Shown here: positions 1 through 10,169 of the stretch, one piece after another | Position numbering within the stretch: position 1 is the first letter of the stretch | Layout of the letters: every line of letters begins with the position of its first letter | Assembly (NCBI RefSeq): GCF_001042485.2 | Contig: NZ_LBMN02000035.1 | Coordinates: 248,001 to 312,000 of the forward strand | DNA length: 64,000 nucleotides | From: Bacillus paralicheniformis | Lineage (GTDB): Bacteria; Bacillota; Bacilli; Bacillales; Bacillaceae | Direction: 5' to 3' | The notes under the pieces: model-generated | Database searches by the model: none | What the model saw: only the letters and a program-made list of their open reading frames with translations | What the model was told of the DNA's origin: nothing | Translations under genes and position numbers: made by a program

Positions 1-1671
1 GGCCCGACTACAGGGGACTCTATTCGTCTGGCAGATACAGATTTGCTCATCGAAATTGAGAAAGACTACACGACATATGGAGATGAAGTGGTATTCGGCG
101 GCGGTAAAGTTATTCGTGATGGAATGGGACAACACCCTTTAGTTACACGTGGAGAGGGAATAGCAGATGTTGTCATTACGAATGCTGTTGTCTTAGATTA
201 CACTGGTATTTATAAAGCGGACATTGGAATTCGTGATGGCAAAATCGCTGGAATCGGGAAAGCAGGTAATCCGCTAATCATGGACAATGTGGATATTGTG
301 ATTGGCTCTGGTACAGAAGTTATTGCTGCTGAAGGTATGATTGTAACTGCGGGCGGAATTGACACCCACGTCCATTTTATTAATCCGGAGCAAATCAGAA
401 CAGCATTAGCTTCAGGTCTTACCACCCTAATTGGAGGAGGAACAGGCCCTGCTGCAGGATCAAAGGCTACCACGGTTACACCGGGCGAGTGGCATATGCA
501 CCGAATGCTTGAAGCGGCAGAGGGCATGCCGATTAATGTTGGGTTTACAGGAAAAGGACAAGCCGCTTCAGAAGCTCCACTGGTAGAGCAAATACGCGCC
601 GGCGCCATTGGACTGAAAGTTCATGAGGATTGGGGCGCTACAGCTTCAGCTATCGATCATGCGCTAAGTGTGGCTGACAAATATGATGTTCAGGTTGCCC
701 TTCACGCGGATACATTAAACGAAGGCGGATTTATGGAAAATACAATGGCAGCTATTAAAAATCGCGTCATTCATATGTACCATACAGAGGGTGCAGGGGG
801 AGGACATGCTCCTGACTTAATTAAATCGGCCAGCTTTAACAATGTTCTGCCGTCATCTACGAACCCGACATTACCTTATACAGTCAATACGGTAGACGAG
901 CACTTAGATATGTTAATGGTCTGTCACCACTTGAATCCATCTATTCCGGAAGATTTGGCGTTTGCTGACTCACGTATCAGACGCGAAACGATTGCAGCTG
1001 AGGACATTCTCCAGGATATGGGTGTATTCAGTATGACTAGTTCGGATGCCCAAGCGATGGGACGGATTGGAGAAGTCATTTTACGTACATGGCAAGTAGC
1101 CGATAAGATGAAAAAACAAAGAGGAACAATGGCGGGCGACAGCGAGCTTTCGGACAACAACCGCGTAAAACGTTATATTGCCAAATATACAATTAATCCT
1201 GCCATTACTCATGGTATTTCCGAATATGTCGGTTCTATCGAGAGAGGGAAGATGGCCGATCTCGTTGTCTGGAATCCAGCATTTTTCGGTGTGAAGCCTG
1301 AAATGGTGATGAAAAGCGGCTTTGTTGCAGAGAGCTTAATGGGAGATGCTAACGCCTCTATCCCGACACCGCAGCCTGTTATTTACCGCCAAATGTATGG
1401 ACAGTTTGGCAAGGCGCTGTCCAGCACTTCCATTACGTTTATTTCCCAGGCAGCTTTCGATGACAAAGTGCATGAGAAGCTTGGGTTGCAAAAAATCATT
1501 CTTCCGGTTCGCGGTATTCGCAAACTAACGAAAAAAGATATGAAGCTGAATGGCGAAACTCCTGAAATAACGGTCGATCCACAAACATATGAAGTAAAAG
1601 TAAATGGCCAATTAATTACATGTGACCCTGTTGATAAGGTGCCAATGGGTCAACGATATTTCCTATTCTGA
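1..1671 (+). CDS. ureC: urease alpha subunit UreC (5' partial)
   Basis: Catalytic subunit of urease, which hydrolyses urea to ammonia and carbamate in the cytoplasm. The frame is open from base 1 and starts inside the conserved GPTTGD segment, so only about a dozen N-terminal residues are missing against the usual ~570. Visible nickel-site features are the HVH pair in GGIDTHVHF, the lysine that becomes carbamylated (GLKVHEDWG), the HAD and HTEGAGGGH ligand segments, the active-site flap VCHHLNP and the SSDAQAMGR aspartate. ureE follows after 10 bases, so the genes are one operon; ureA and ureB should lie just upstream. Identification is very secure. Confidence 0.98.
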   Translation, partial: GPTTGDSIRLADTDLLIEIEKDYTTYGDEVVFGGGKVIRDGMGQHPLVTRGEGIADVVITNAVVLDYTGIYKADIGIRDGKIAGIGKAGNPLIMDNVDIVIGSGTEVIAAEGMIVTAGGIDTHVHFINPEQIRTALASGLTTLIGGGTGPAAGSKATTVTPGEWHMHRMLEAAEGMPINVGFTGKGQAASEAPLVEQIRAGAIGLKVHEDWGATASAIDHALSVADKYDVQVALHADTLNEGGFMENTMAAIKNRVIHMYHTEGAGGGHAPDLIKSASFNNVLPSSTNPTLPYTVNTVDEHLDMLMVCHHLNPSIPEDLAFADSRIRRETIAAEDILQDMGVFSMTSSDAQAMGRIGEVILRTWQVADKMKKQRGTMAGDSELSDNNRVKRYIAKYTINPAITHGISEYVGSIERGKMADLVVWNPAFFGVKPEMVMKSGFVAESLMGDANASIPTPQPVIYRQMYGQFGKALSSTSITFISQAAFDDKVHEKLGLQKIILPVRGIRKLTKKDMKLNGETPEITVDPQTYEVKVNGQLITCDPVDKVPMGQRYFLF

Positions 1672-1681
1672 GGTGAGAGTC

Positions 1682-2137
1682 ATGATCATTGAACAAATCG
1701 TAACAAATCTTGAAAACATGGAAAAAGAGGAAATTGAAAAACGCCATATTGAAAAAGTTTACCTTGAAAGTGCTTATTTAGTAAAACGAATCCAACGGGT
1801 GAAAACAGATCATGGCAACGAAATTGGAATACGCTTAAAAGAAGCGCGTGACCTTGTCGCTGGTGATGTTTTGTATATGGACGATAAAAATATGATCGTC
1901 ATCGATGTACTGTCCGATGATTTATTAGTTATCAAACCGCGCACCTTGAATGAAATGGGAACGATCGCTCATCAATTAGGAAATCGCCACCTGCCGGCGC
2001 AGTTTGAAGAGGACGAAATGCTTGTTCAATATGATTATCTTGTAGAAGAGTTACTTCAAGACCTGCAAATTCCATATAAACGTGAAGACCGAAAAGTAAA
2101 ACAGGCTTTCCGCCATATCGGTCATAGCCATGATTAA
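1682..2137 (+). CDS. ureE: urease accessory protein UreE (nickel metallochaperone)
   Basis: UreE binds nickel and hands it to the UreFGD-apourease complex. The 151-residue protein has the family layout: an N-terminal peptide-binding half and a C-terminal metal-binding half. It ends in a short His-rich tail (HIGHSHD) rather than the long poly-His tail of Klebsiella UreE. The ATG at 1682 is preceded by GAGGTGAGAG at good spacing. Its end overlaps ureF by 8 bases, which implies translational coupling. Confidence 0.95.
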   Translation: MIIEQIVTNLENMEKEEIEKRHIEKVYLESAYLVKRIQRVKTDHGNEIGIRLKEARDLVAGDVLYMDDKNMIVIDVLSDDLLVIKPRTLNEMGTIAHQLGNRHLPAQFEEDEMLVQYDYLVEELLQDLQIPYKREDRKVKQAFRHIGHSHD

Positions 2138-2813
2138 TATTTTATCTTTACTCCAACTATGTGATTCAAATTTCCCTATAGGGGCTTTTAGTCATTCGTA
2201 TGGTCTTGAGACCTATATTCAAGAAGATAAAGTCCATGATCAAGCAACGTTCGTACAATGGCTTCATACGTATGTAAACGAGCAGCTCATCTATTCAGAT
2301 GGGTTGGCTTCCCGTCTTGTATATGAAGCTTTAGAGAACGAAGATTTACAAACAGTATGGAAATTAGATCGCATGTTGACTGTTCAAAGTTTGCCGCGTG
2401 AAACAAGAGAAGGAACCCAAAGGATGGGCGAGCGGATGTTAAATCTTATTGAATCCCTATATGATATACCCATTCTTTCAACATATCGGGAGCGTATAAA
2501 TCAAAAGCAATCGTTTGGACATCCCTCCATTGTATTTACGATTGTAGGTCATCATCTTGGTGTCCCTTCATCAACGACTACACTGTACTATTTGTATTCA
2601 GCAGTCTCAAATCTTGTTCAAAATGCGGTACGGGCTGTCCCTCTGGGGCAAGTGGCAGGTCAAAAGACAATTCAAGAATTTCAGACTGTTTTAATCGAAG
2701 CAACAGAAAAAATTCAAAGTTTAAATGAAGAAGAATTTGGGATTGTTTCTCCCGGTTTAGAATTATCTCAAATGATGCACGAGCGTGTAAATATTCGTAT
2801 TTTCATGTCTTAA
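2130..2813 (+). CDS. ureF: urease accessory protein UreF
   Basis: UreF is an all-helical accessory protein that bridges UreD on apourease and the GTPase UreG, and is thought to gate nickel insertion. The N-terminal [21 protein letters not shown] is the family signature, and the length (227 residues) is normal. The gene overlaps ureE at the 5' end and is followed after 20 bases by ureG. Confidence 0.95.
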   Translation: MINILSLLQLCDSNFPIGAFSHSYGLETYIQEDKVHDQATFVQWLHTYVNEQLIYSDGLASRLVYEALENEDLQTVWKLDRMLTVQSLPRETREGTQRMGERMLNLIESLYDIPILSTYRERINQKQSFGHPSIVFTIVGHHLGVPSSTTTLYYLYSAVSNLVQNAVRAVPLGQVAGQKTIQEFQTVLIEATEKIQSLNEEEFGIVSPGLELSQMMHERVNIRIFMS

Positions 2814-2833
2814 TAAAAAAGGAAGTGTTAGGT

Positions 2834-3445
2834 ATGAAACCAATTAGGATCGGTGTAGGAGGACCTGTAGGAGCAGGGAAAACGATGTTAGTCGAAAAAT
2901 TAACCCGGCATTTGCAAGATGAAATGAGTATGGCAGTTGTGACAAACGACATTTATACAAAAGAAGATGCCAAGTTTTTAATGAACAACGGGGTGCTTCC
3001 CGCAGATCGGATTATAGGTGTGGAAACAGGCGGCTGCCCTCATACGGCAATACGCGAAGACGCGTCAATGAACTTTGCAGCCATTGATGAGCTGGTGAAG
3101 AAGAATCCAGACGTTGAACTTATTTTCGTTGAAAGCGGCGGAGATAATCTGGCAGCTACATTCAGCCCTGAACTTGTTGACTTTTCAATCTATATTATTG
3201 ATGTGGCCCAAGGGGAGAAAATACCGCGAAAAGGCGGTCAAGGAATGATTAAATCTGATTTGTTTATCATCAATAAAACAGATTTAGCGCCTTTCGTTGG
3301 AGCAAATCTGGACGTTATGGCATCTGATACGAAGGTTTTCCGCGGAGACAAGCCGTTCGCTTTTACAAATTTAAAAACGAATGAAGGTCTTGATCAAGTC
3401 ATTGACTGGATTAAGGAAAATGCACTATTAAAAGGACTGGAGTAA
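2834..3445 (+). CDS. ureG: urease accessory GTPase UreG
   Basis: SIMIBI-class GTPase whose GTP hydrolysis drives nickel delivery to urease. The P-loop GPVGAGKT lies at residues ~9-16. The metal-binding CPH motif follows in [15 protein letters not shown], then the ESGGDNLA segment and the base-recognition motif NKTD. The length of 203 residues is typical. The ATG at 2834 was preferred to the in-frame GTG at 2825 because AAGGAAG sits at normal distance from it. Only one base separates it from ureD. Confidence 0.97.
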   Translation: MKPIRIGVGGPVGAGKTMLVEKLTRHLQDEMSMAVVTNDIYTKEDAKFLMNNGVLPADRIIGVETGGCPHTAIREDASMNFAAIDELVKKNPDVELIFVESGGDNLAATFSPELVDFSIYIIDVAQGEKIPRKGGQGMIKSDLFIINKTDLAPFVGANLDVMASDTKVFRGDKPFAFTNLKTNEGLDQVIDWIKENALLKGLE

Positions 3446-3446
3446 G

Positions 3447-4271
3447 ATGGGGGACTGGACAGGCGTTTTGCGTTTGAGCGCTGAAGAAAAAAATGGAAAG
3501 ACCATTGCGAAAAATGTGTATTTTCAGGGGGCGTATAAAGTCATGCGTCCTATTTATCATGATGAATCAGGACAAGCCTGTTATTATATTTTAAACCCCG
3601 GCGGCGGTTATTTAGACGGTGATCGCTATCAAATGAAGATTTCACTGGAGAAACAAGCAAGATTAACATTAACAACCCAAGCGGCAACTAAAATATATAA
3701 GACACCGCATACACATGCATATCAGGAAACGGAATTTAACCTTAAGGAAGGCAGTTATCTTGAGTACATTCCCGATCCGCTTATCGGCTATCAAAATGCA
3801 CGGTATAAACAAAAAAATATAGTATATATTGAAAAAGAATGTACGTTCCTTTATTCAGATATTGTGACTCCTGGATGGTCTCCTAGTGGAGAAAAGTTTA
3901 CCTATGAGATGCTTCAATTCATTAATGAAATCTATATGGAAAATGAGCTGGCAGTCTATGACCATATCAAACTATGCCCGACCAAACAAAATATAGATGG
4001 TCTGGGTTTAATGGAAGGCTATTCTCACTTAGGTTCCATGATTGTGATCAATGAACAAGTAGATCATGACCTTCTTGATCGTTTATATCAGGCCGTGGAT
4101 ACTCAGACAAAAGAATATAAAATAGGCATATCTTTATTGCCTGTCCCTGGGTTTTCCGTACGGGTATTAGCAAATCAAACACAGATCATCGAAAGTCTGT
4201 TTTCCGAATTTCATCATCTCCTCAACCAAGTATGGTTTAACAAAACCCCGAGTTTTTTAAGAAAATATTAA
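3447..4271 (+). CDS. ureD: urease accessory protein UreD (UreH in some organisms)
   Basis: UreD binds apourease directly and forms the channel through which nickel passes from UreFG to the active site. The 274-residue protein has the UreD hallmarks: NPGGGYLDGDRY near residue 52, the TTQAATKIYKT segment and the YIPDP(L)IGYQNARY motif. It is the last accessory gene before a strong terminator. Position at the end of ureCEFGD is the common Bacillus arrangement. Confidence 0.94.
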   Translation: MGDWTGVLRLSAEEKNGKTIAKNVYFQGAYKVMRPIYHDESGQACYYILNPGGGYLDGDRYQMKISLEKQARLTLTTQAATKIYKTPHTHAYQETEFNLKEGSYLEYIPDPLIGYQNARYKQKNIVYIEKECTFLYSDIVTPGWSPSGEKFTYEMLQFINEIYMENELAVYDHIKLCPTKQNIDGLGLMEGYSHLGSMIVINEQVDHDLLDRLYQAVDTQTKEYKIGISLLPVPGFSVRVLANQTQIIESLFSEFHHLLNQVWFNKTPSFLRKY

Positions 4272-4278
4272 CGGTTAA

Positions 4279-4311
4279 AAAACCAGCAACTGTTCAATTG
4301 TTGGTTTTTTT
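4279..4311 (+). terminator. terminator after ureD
   Basis: AACCAGCAA pairs with TTGTTGGTT around an 8-nt loop and runs into seven Ts. It separates the urease operon from the permease gene, which therefore depends on read-through or its own promoter. Confidence 0.85.
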
Positions 4312-4336
4312 CAGATTCAAGAAGGGGCTGTATTTT

Positions 4337-5029
4337 GTGGAAGGTACATTATTCTCGGTTTTAATGCTGGCATTAATTTTAGGAATCAAGCATGCGATTG
4401 AACCTGACCATGTGATTGCGGTATCGACAATTGCAAGTCAAAGTAAAAAGTTATGGCAAGCTTCTTTAGCGGGCATATTTTGGGGCATTGGCCATACTGT
4501 AACATTGTTTATAGTTGGAATCATTGTCATTGTAATGAAGGGGCAAATATCAGAAAAATGGTCGATGTCCTTAGAATTTTTAGTAGGAGTCATGCTTGTT
4601 TATTTAGGGGTTAAAACGATTCTTTCTTTCAAGAATAGCCCTGTACATACGCATCAACACAAACATCTCCACACCCATCAAAGCAGCGGCGACCATAAGC
4701 GCCGCCATAAAAACGTAACGTACTTAAGATCAACATTCATCGGTTTAGTTCATGGTCTTGCAGGAAGTGGAGCCATGGTCTTATTAACGATAAGTACTGT
4801 CAAGAGTGTAGAGGAAGCGGCAATATATATTCTTATATTCGGGGCAGGAACAGTTATTGGTATGCTTTTCTTTACAACAATCATTGGAATTCCCTTTGTG
4901 CTGAGTAAGAAGCGAGGGGCAATCAGCGGAACACTAGGGATGACGACGGGTGTAATAAGTGCTGTTTTTGGTGTATACTATATGTATAACTTGGGTATTA
5001 ATGAGGGTTTATTTAACCTTTGGATTTAA
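4337..5029 (+). CDS. ureH: UreH-type nickel permease
   Basis: Predicted membrane transporter of the NiCoT-related UreH family, which imports nickel for urease. Helix II carries the histidine/acid signature (GIKHAIEPDH) expected for nickel selectivity. About six hydrophobic segments flank a His-rich cytoplasmic loop (HTHQHKHLHTHQ, residues ~105-116), probably a metal-binding loop. The GTG at 4337, with AAGAAGGGG upstream, gives 230 residues and removes a polar leader encoded in the longer frame. Adjacency to ureCEFGD supports the assignment. The substrate is inferred, not shown. Confidence 0.88.
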   Translation: MEGTLFSVLMLALILGIKHAIEPDHVIAVSTIASQSKKLWQASLAGIFWGIGHTVTLFIVGIIVIVMKGQISEKWSMSLEFLVGVMLVYLGVKTILSFKNSPVHTHQHKHLHTHQSSGDHKRRHKNVTYLRSTFIGLVHGLAGSGAMVLLTISTVKSVEEAAIYILIFGAGTVIGMLFFTTIIGIPFVLSKKRGAISGTLGMTTGVISAVFGVYYMYNLGINEGLFNLWI

Positions 5030-5064
5030 AAATAGTATAAAGTAACCGCCATTTAAAGATTGAG

Positions 5065-5670
5065 GTGAATGATATAAATACTTTAGGGTATGCCATTCTG
5101 AGCGTTCTCGGCAGAAGACCTTGTTCAGGATATGAGTTAGTTCAGTACCTGGAGGTAGTGTGGCCGGCAAAACATAGTCAAATATATCCTTTGCTAAATA
5201 AAATGGAACAAGAAGAATTTCTTGAATACGAGCATGTAGAGCAAATAGGGAAACCTGATAAAAAAATATACTCCATTACTGACAAGGGAAAAGAAGCGTT
5301 AGAAGATTGGATCGCTGTATCTCCTTCAGATCCAATAAATAGGGACGAATTTCTTATTAAAGTATATTCGATTTGGTTGTTGAAAGAGGAAGATTCTGCA
5401 AAACTGATTCAGGATCGAATCAAAAATTTAGAAAAAACAATTGATACCCAATTGAACAAAATGGCGGAGCTAGAAAAAAACAAGGAATCGGATAGCATGT
5501 CAAAAAACTTTGGCCGTTATATCTTGATTGATCGCAAATTCAGACTGGCCAAAGAGGAAAAAACATGGTGTCAGAAGGTTTTAAATCTAATAAAAGATAA
5601 GAAATTTAATTTTCCCTTTCTGTGTTATGTCAGTGTAGAAGGGATAAATGGAGCGTCACTGCTTATCTAG
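5065..5670 (+). CDS. PadR-family transcriptional regulator, C-terminus possibly replaced
   Basis: Small winged-helix repressor. Residues ~5-85 fit PadR (TLGYAILSVLGRRPCSGYEL, SQIYPLLNKMEQEEFLEY, KIYSITDKGKEAL), followed by a Vir_C-like coiled C-terminal part. After about residue 180 the sequence turns hydrophobic and unlike the family (FPFLCYVSVEGINGASLLI). This suggests that the gene runs into foreign sequence near 5605 and uses a stop there. The GTG start overlaps the only ribosome-binding candidate, so the start is uncertain. The target is unknown; the ureH neighbour is the nearest candidate. Confidence 0.75.
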   Translation: MNDINTLGYAILSVLGRRPCSGYELVQYLEVVWPAKHSQIYPLLNKMEQEEFLEYEHVEQIGKPDKKIYSITDKGKEALEDWIAVSPSDPINRDEFLIKVYSIWLLKEEDSAKLIQDRIKNLEKTIDTQLNKMAELEKNKESDSMSKNFGRYILIDRKFRLAKEEKTWCQKVLNLIKDKKFNFPFLCYVSVEGINGASLLI

Positions 5671-5841
5671 ACAGAAAACGAATATCACGTACATAAAATA
5701 AGGCGCCTCAATATAACACAGTGAGAACGCCGCATGTTTACGCCCGCGTTCAAAAAAACGAATGGTGCAGAAAAACGAAACGTGCCATTTTTGATAAACA
5801 AACGAGGGAACTGCCGGACTGCCCCACAAGATGAGACAAAT

Positions 5842-5907
5842 AAAAAAACACCTTCGAGTTTGAAATCGGATCAATCTTATCCGAAATATGACTTGGAGGT
5901 GTTTTTA
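5842..5907. repeat. long inverted repeat, possible mobile-element end
   Basis: AAAACACCTTCGAGT (from ~5845) pairs with ACTTGGAGGTGTTTT (to ~5906), allowing two G-U pairs, and CGGAT/ATCCG pairs inside. The stem is too long and too symmetric for an ordinary terminator, and no gene ends just before it. The rest of 5671-6070 shows no convincing gene: a minus-strand frame at 5656-5874 and a plus-strand frame at 5734-6045 lack ribosome-binding sites and recognisable motifs. Confidence 0.5.
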
Positions 5908-6070
5908 AATGAGAATCGGGTTACATGGTTTGGTGATGGAAACGTGACTGAAGGAGAACTGAAGATGATTTGGGAAAAGACATTTGCTGTTCAGGGAATG
6001 ACGGAAGCTATATTGAGTACCCTAATGATCACCATGACGCAATAAAGAAAATAAGAAAGAAGAGGGCAGA

Positions 6071-6460
6071 ATGCAATCACGAGTGAAAAACAGACAACAC
6101 CAATATATAAATAATCCAATAATCAACTTCGTAGATAAATTAATAGAACTCATGAAAAAAGCGTTTTATGGAATTGCTGGCGTTCTTCTAGCTCTAGCAG
6201 TTATAGCAGTCCTTTTCTTACCTGGATCTGGGGGATACAAAGCTGGAGATGAAATCGAGATTCTCAGGAATATTCATGGTGCTAAGTCTATCGAGACGTT
6301 AGAGAAGAACTACGGCAGTATATCTGAATTAACAAGTGATGGAGTAAATACAATTGATATACCAAGGTATAAAAGAATAAAAATTATTAAAACCATGGAT
6401 GATCGTGATTTGGCATTAATAGAAGTTTTAAGCGGGTCTTATAAGGGCACTCACTGGTAG
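6071..6460 (+). CDS. hypothetical single-span membrane protein
   Basis: 129 residues. A basic, polar N-terminus of about 35 residues precedes one strongly hydrophobic segment (residues ~37-56, GIAGVLLALAVIAVLFLPGS). A soluble C-terminal domain of about 70 residues follows. GAGGGCAG lies just before the ATG. An alternative start at an internal ATG right before the hydrophobic segment would make a signal-anchor protein. No family was recognised. It is AT-rich and shares an accessory stretch with the next gene. Confidence 0.55.
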   Translation: MQSRVKNRQHQYINNPIINFVDKLIELMKKAFYGIAGVLLALAVIAVLFLPGSGGYKAGDEIEILRNIHGAKSIETLEKNYGSISELTSDGVNTIDIPRYKRIKIIKTMDDRDLALIEVLSGSYKGTHW

Positions 6461-6549
6461 GTAAAAAATCATCCATTGAAAGAAAGCGTGCCGATCATAG
6501 ATATTAGAATAAAATTACGAATTTATCCTGAGCAAAGAGAGGTGTAAAA

Positions 6550-7248
6550 ATGGTAAATGTCTTAACTAATATCTTAAAAAATGACAGATTGGATGTATAT
6601 CCGTTATTTAAAAAGTTTTGTTCCCTCAAAGAAAAAGGGTTGCGTAAGGAATCCTTTAAAGCATTATCTTCCTTTATTGATGAAGCAAAGATGTGGGATG
6701 ATAATGCACAACAGAATTTTGCTTGTTGGCTGTTTGCTTTATTTGAAACATCAGATGATATTCACCATGTACTCGTTCATCCATTGGAAAAGGAACTTTT
6801 AAAGCCTTTACTTGAGAGATGGATGAAGAGTAATCCCGAAGATCCAAGACCATATAGGTGGTATGGGGTGTTTTTAAATACTGAAAACCGTGTTGATTAC
6901 TTACACAACGCACTTAGACTTGGTGGCAGCAATGAACAATTATCCTTATTAACGCTAATCGATATTAATTTGAACGCCCTTTGGTATTCATTCCATCATA
7001 TATCCGAAGATTTATATCTTGGCGATATTAAAGAAGATACAGCACTTCTTGCTAAGTCCCGGGAGTTAAACAACAAGGTAGAGTGTCAACAAACAAGAAA
7101 AAACAATAACGAAGCACTTAACTATTATCAAGATCTATTGAATGACTGGGTGATGTTTACAAAAGAACAATCAAAGGGATTTGTTGAATGGTGTGAACAT
7201 AAGGGGAGAAACTATTATTGGGTCAAAGCTTATTATTACGAAAAATAA
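6550..7248 (+). CDS. hypothetical protein, helical repeat-like
   Basis: 232 residues, soluble, rich in Trp and aromatic residues, with alternating amphipathic helices suggestive of an alpha-solenoid (SNPEDPRPYRWYGVFL, ENRVDYLHNALRLGGSNEQ). A good ribosome-binding site (AGAGAGGTG) precedes the ATG. The AT-rich composition differs from spoVK downstream. Proteins of this look occur as orphan immunity or stress proteins in Bacillus accessory regions, but that is only an impression. No function is assigned. Confidence 0.6.
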   Translation: MVNVLTNILKNDRLDVYPLFKKFCSLKEKGLRKESFKALSSFIDEAKMWDDNAQQNFACWLFALFETSDDIHHVLVHPLEKELLKPLLERWMKSNPEDPRPYRWYGVFLNTENRVDYLHNALRLGGSNEQLSLLTLIDINLNALWYSFHHISEDLYLGDIKEDTALLAKSRELNNKVECQQTRKNNNEALNYYQDLLNDWVMFTKEQSKGFVEWCEHKGRNYYWVKAYYYEK

Positions 7249-7818
7249 CATTATATTAAAATTGAAAAGACTACAGCGAAAGGTGAAAGAGTACAGCCGA
7301 TGAAATAGAATGCAAAAAGGGAATGGCAACAATACTGTAATCGTTTTCTTTAGAGGCAGCCAAGGCAAATCTTATCACAGATTTTACGGTTAGCGAAGGA
7401 CTTGCTACGTGTATAAGTAAATAAATCGCCATACTAATTTGCTGTCTCGATCAGTTCTGATTCTTCTTGAGACAGAATTCTATTTAACCAAATTAGTAAA
7501 CACTTCAATTTCATTTTTTATCCCGGCGCGGCGGATTGGTACATTTCCCAAAGGTCCTCATCATTCATCATTTTCTTCCGATCTAACATGTCAACCCGTT
7601 AAGCATTCACCAAAAAGGCAAACAGAAATAAAAAATTGGTTTGTCCGCACAGCTTACCTGAATACAATAAGAAATAAAGTATTTCTCGGGAAAGCGCAGG
7701 TTTCAACAAGACCTGCCCCGTCCTTCTCAAAAAACATCGGAATGCGCAGTCATGTGGGCGTCTGTCACGGCTTAAGCGCGCCATGAATAGGATATAAAGA
7801 GAGAATGGTGAGGTGAGT
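7249..7818. other. 570-base intergenic stretch before spoVK
   Basis: No convincing gene was seen. Frames at 7439-7786 (+) and 7599-7784 (-) have no ribosome-binding site and low-complexity translations. A short hairpin (GCAGGT/ACCTGC) occurs near 7700. The spoVK promoter (sigma-E in B. subtilis) should lie in the last 100 bases, but I could not place it with confidence. Confidence 0.5.
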
Positions 7819-8784
7819 GTGTTGGAAAGGGCTGTTACTTATAAAAACAACGGACAAATCAATATCATACTGAACGGTCAAAAGCAGGTTTTGGCCAATT
7901 CAGAGGCTGAAGCCGAATATCAGGCCGCACTGCAAAAAAATGAAGCCAAACACAGCATTCTGAAGGAAATTGAAAGGGAAATGAACACCCTGGTCGGGAT
8001 GGAGGAAATGAAGCGCAATATTAAGGAAATCTACGCCTGGATTTTCGTCAATAAAAAGCGTGAAGAACAAGGCCTTAAAGCTGGAAAACAGGCGCTACAC
8101 ATGATGTTCAAAGGAAACCCGGGAACCGGAAAAACGACCGTCGCCAGGCTGATCGGCAGGCTTTTTTACGAGATGAATGTTCTCTCAAAAGGCCATCTGA
8201 TCGAGGCGGAGCGCGCCGATCTTGTCGGTGAGTACATCGGTCATACGGCGCAAAAAACGAGGGATTTAATCAAAAAAGCGATGGGCGGAATCCTGTTCAT
8301 CGATGAAGCCTATTCCCTTGCCAGAGGTGGAGAGAAAGACTTCGGCAAGGAGGCAATCGATACATTAGTCAAACATATGGAAGATAAGCGGAACGAATTT
8401 ATTTTAATCCTCGCTGGATATTCGCGGGAAATGGATCATTTTCTTTCATTAAATCCAGGCCTTCAGTCAAGGTTTCCGATCAGCATCGATTTTCCCGATT
8501 ACTCAGTCAGCCAGCTGATGGACATTGCGAAACGGATGATGGCGGAAAGGGAATATCAGTTCAGCCCTGAGGCCGAATGGAAGTTGAAAGATCATCTGAT
8601 GGCCGTCAAAAGCACGGTCAGCCCCGCGAAGTTCAGCAACGGCCGCTTCGTCCGCAACCTGATCGAAAAATCCATCCGGTCGCAGGCGATGAGACTGCTG
8701 ATGGGAGACTGCTATTTAAAGAATGATCTGATAACCATCAAAAGCCAGGATCTCGACTTGAAGGAAGACGCGCCGCACGTATAA
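7819..8784 (+). CDS. spoVK: stage V sporulation protein K (AAA+ ATPase)
   Basis: CbbX/SpoVK-type AAA+ ATPase expressed in the mother cell and needed for spore maturation. The Walker A is GNPGTGKTT (residues ~97-105), Walker B is GGILFIDEAYSL, and the arginine-finger/sensor region is NPGLQSRFP. The GTG at 7819 gives the MLERAV N-terminus of the B. subtilis protein and 321 residues, the expected length. Upstream GTG codons are also in frame but less well placed. The gene is followed by a terminator and then by hflX, as in B. subtilis. Confidence 0.96.
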   Translation: MLERAVTYKNNGQINIILNGQKQVLANSEAEAEYQAALQKNEAKHSILKEIEREMNTLVGMEEMKRNIKEIYAWIFVNKKREEQGLKAGKQALHMMFKGNPGTGKTTVARLIGRLFYEMNVLSKGHLIEAERADLVGEYIGHTAQKTRDLIKKAMGGILFIDEAYSLARGGEKDFGKEAIDTLVKHMEDKRNEFILILAGYSREMDHFLSLNPGLQSRFPISIDFPDYSVSQLMDIAKRMMAEREYQFSPEAEWKLKDHLMAVKSTVSPAKFSNGRFVRNLIEKSIRSQAMRLLMGDCYLKNDLITIKSQDLDLKEDAPHV

Positions 8785-8801
8785 TGGCGCGTTCTTTTTT
8801 T
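8768..8801 (+). terminator. terminator overlapping the 3' end of spoVK
   Basis: ACGCGCC (8768-8774) pairs with GGCGCGT (8786-8792), followed by TCTTTTTTT. The left arm lies within the last codons of spoVK. Confidence 0.8.
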
Positions 8802-8888
8802 ATTTTCGAGGATTTCTGGCAACCGCTCCCTTCGTTTGTTATGATAGTACTGCTTAATTGACTAACGTTAAGAAAGGAACATGATCAT

Positions 8889-10151
8889 TTGAACGGACAG
8901 GACGTCATGAAAGAGAAAGCCATATTAGTCGGATGCCAGCTTCCGCACGTATCTGATGAGCGTTTTTCATACTCGATGGAAGAGCTCGCCGCGCTGACGA
9001 AAACGGCCGATGGAACGGTTGTTTCCACGGTCACGCAGAAGCGGAACCGTGTGGATGCTGCTACATATATCGGAAAAGGAAAAGTAGATGAATTGTCGGT
9101 GCTCTGTGAAGAGCTGTCGCCCGATGTTTTAATTTTTAATGATGAATTGTCGCCGAGTCAGCTGAAAGCGCTTGTCACAACGCTTGACGTGAAAATTATC
9201 GATAGGACGCAGTTGATCCTCGATATTTTCGCCAAACGCGCGCGGACAAGGGAAGGAAAGCTGCAAATTGAGCTGGCGCAGCTGCAATACGCCCTCCCGC
9301 GGTTAAGCGGCCAGGGAATCAACCTGTCAAGGCAAGGCGGCGGAATCGGAACAAGAGGCCCAGGGGAGACAAAGCTGGAAACCGACCGGCGTCATATCCG
9401 AAACCGGATTCATGAAATCAATGTTCAGCTGTCTACCGTCATTCGCCACAGAAGCAGATACAGAGAAAGAAGAAAGAAAAACGGCGTACTGCAAATCGCG
9501 CTCGTCGGCTACACCAATGCAGGGAAATCGACCTGGTTTAACAGGCTTACAGACGCCGACAGCTATGAAGAAAACCTGCTGTTTGCCACACTTGACCCGA
9601 TGACCCGCAAAATGACGCTGCCGAGCGGATACAGCGTGCTGCTCTCAGATACGGTCGGGTTTATTCAGGATCTGCCGACGACTTTGATCGCGGCTTTCAG
9701 ATCGACGCTCGAAGAAGTAAAAGAAGCCGATCTGATTCTTCATATGATCGATTCTTCACACGAAGACTACGAGGGCCACGAAGCGACGGTCAAGCGCCTT
9801 CTTGAAGAACTTGAAGCCGACGATATTCCCGTTTTAACCGTCTATAACAAAAGAGACCGGAAGCGGCCGGATTTCATCCCTTCTTCAGGGAGAGGGCATA
9901 TCATGACGAGCGCCAAAATAGACGGAGACTTGCGGCTGTTTAAGCAGGCGGTTGAAGACTATCTGAAAAAGGAACTGCTCGTTCCGTATGACGTAAGGAT
10001 TCCCGCTTCAGAAGGAAGGCTGTTGTCGAGAATCAAGTCTGAGACAATGGCGAACAGCACTGTTTTTGACGAAGATCGCGAAGTATATGAAGTAGAAGGA
10101 TATATTCTCCCTGACCAAAACATTTTGGGAGAGCTGAAGAAGTATATGTAG
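8889..10151 (+). CDS. hflX: GTPase HflX (YnbA), ribosome-associated
   Basis: Ribosome-binding GTPase that splits or rescues stalled ribosomes under stress. The N-terminal HflX domain (residues ~10-190) holds the glycine-rich [29 protein letters not shown] signature. The G domain has G1 [10 protein letters not shown]3 DTVGFI and G4 NKRD. The TTG at 8889 with upstream AAAGGA gives 420 residues, the B. subtilis YnbA length. It is followed by ynbB after 18 bases, so they are likely co-transcribed. Confidence 0.95.
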   Translation: MNGQDVMKEKAILVGCQLPHVSDERFSYSMEELAALTKTADGTVVSTVTQKRNRVDAATYIGKGKVDELSVLCEELSPDVLIFNDELSPSQLKALVTTLDVKIIDRTQLILDIFAKRARTREGKLQIELAQLQYALPRLSGQGINLSRQGGGIGTRGPGETKLETDRRHIRNRIHEINVQLSTVIRHRSRYRERRKKNGVLQIALVGYTNAGKSTWFNRLTDADSYEENLLFATLDPMTRKMTLPSGYSVLLSDTVGFIQDLPTTLIAAFRSTLEEVKEADLILHMIDSSHEDYEGHEATVKRLLEELEADDIPVLTVYNKRDRKRPDFIPSSGRGHIMTSAKIDGDLRLFKQAVEDYLKKELLVPYDVRIPASEGRLLSRIKSETMANSTVFDEDREVYEVEGYILPDQNILGELKKYM

Positions 10152-10169
10152 GAAAGGACACTGCAGAAC

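Noticed and set aside
5656..6045. Two overlapping frames, minus 5656-5874 and plus 5734-6045
   Set aside because: No ribosome-binding sites, odd compositions and no motif; treated as decayed or intergenic sequence.
7439..7786. Opposed frames upstream of spoVK (plus 115 and minus 61 residues)
   Set aside because: Neither has a Shine-Dalgarno sequence nor protein-like composition.
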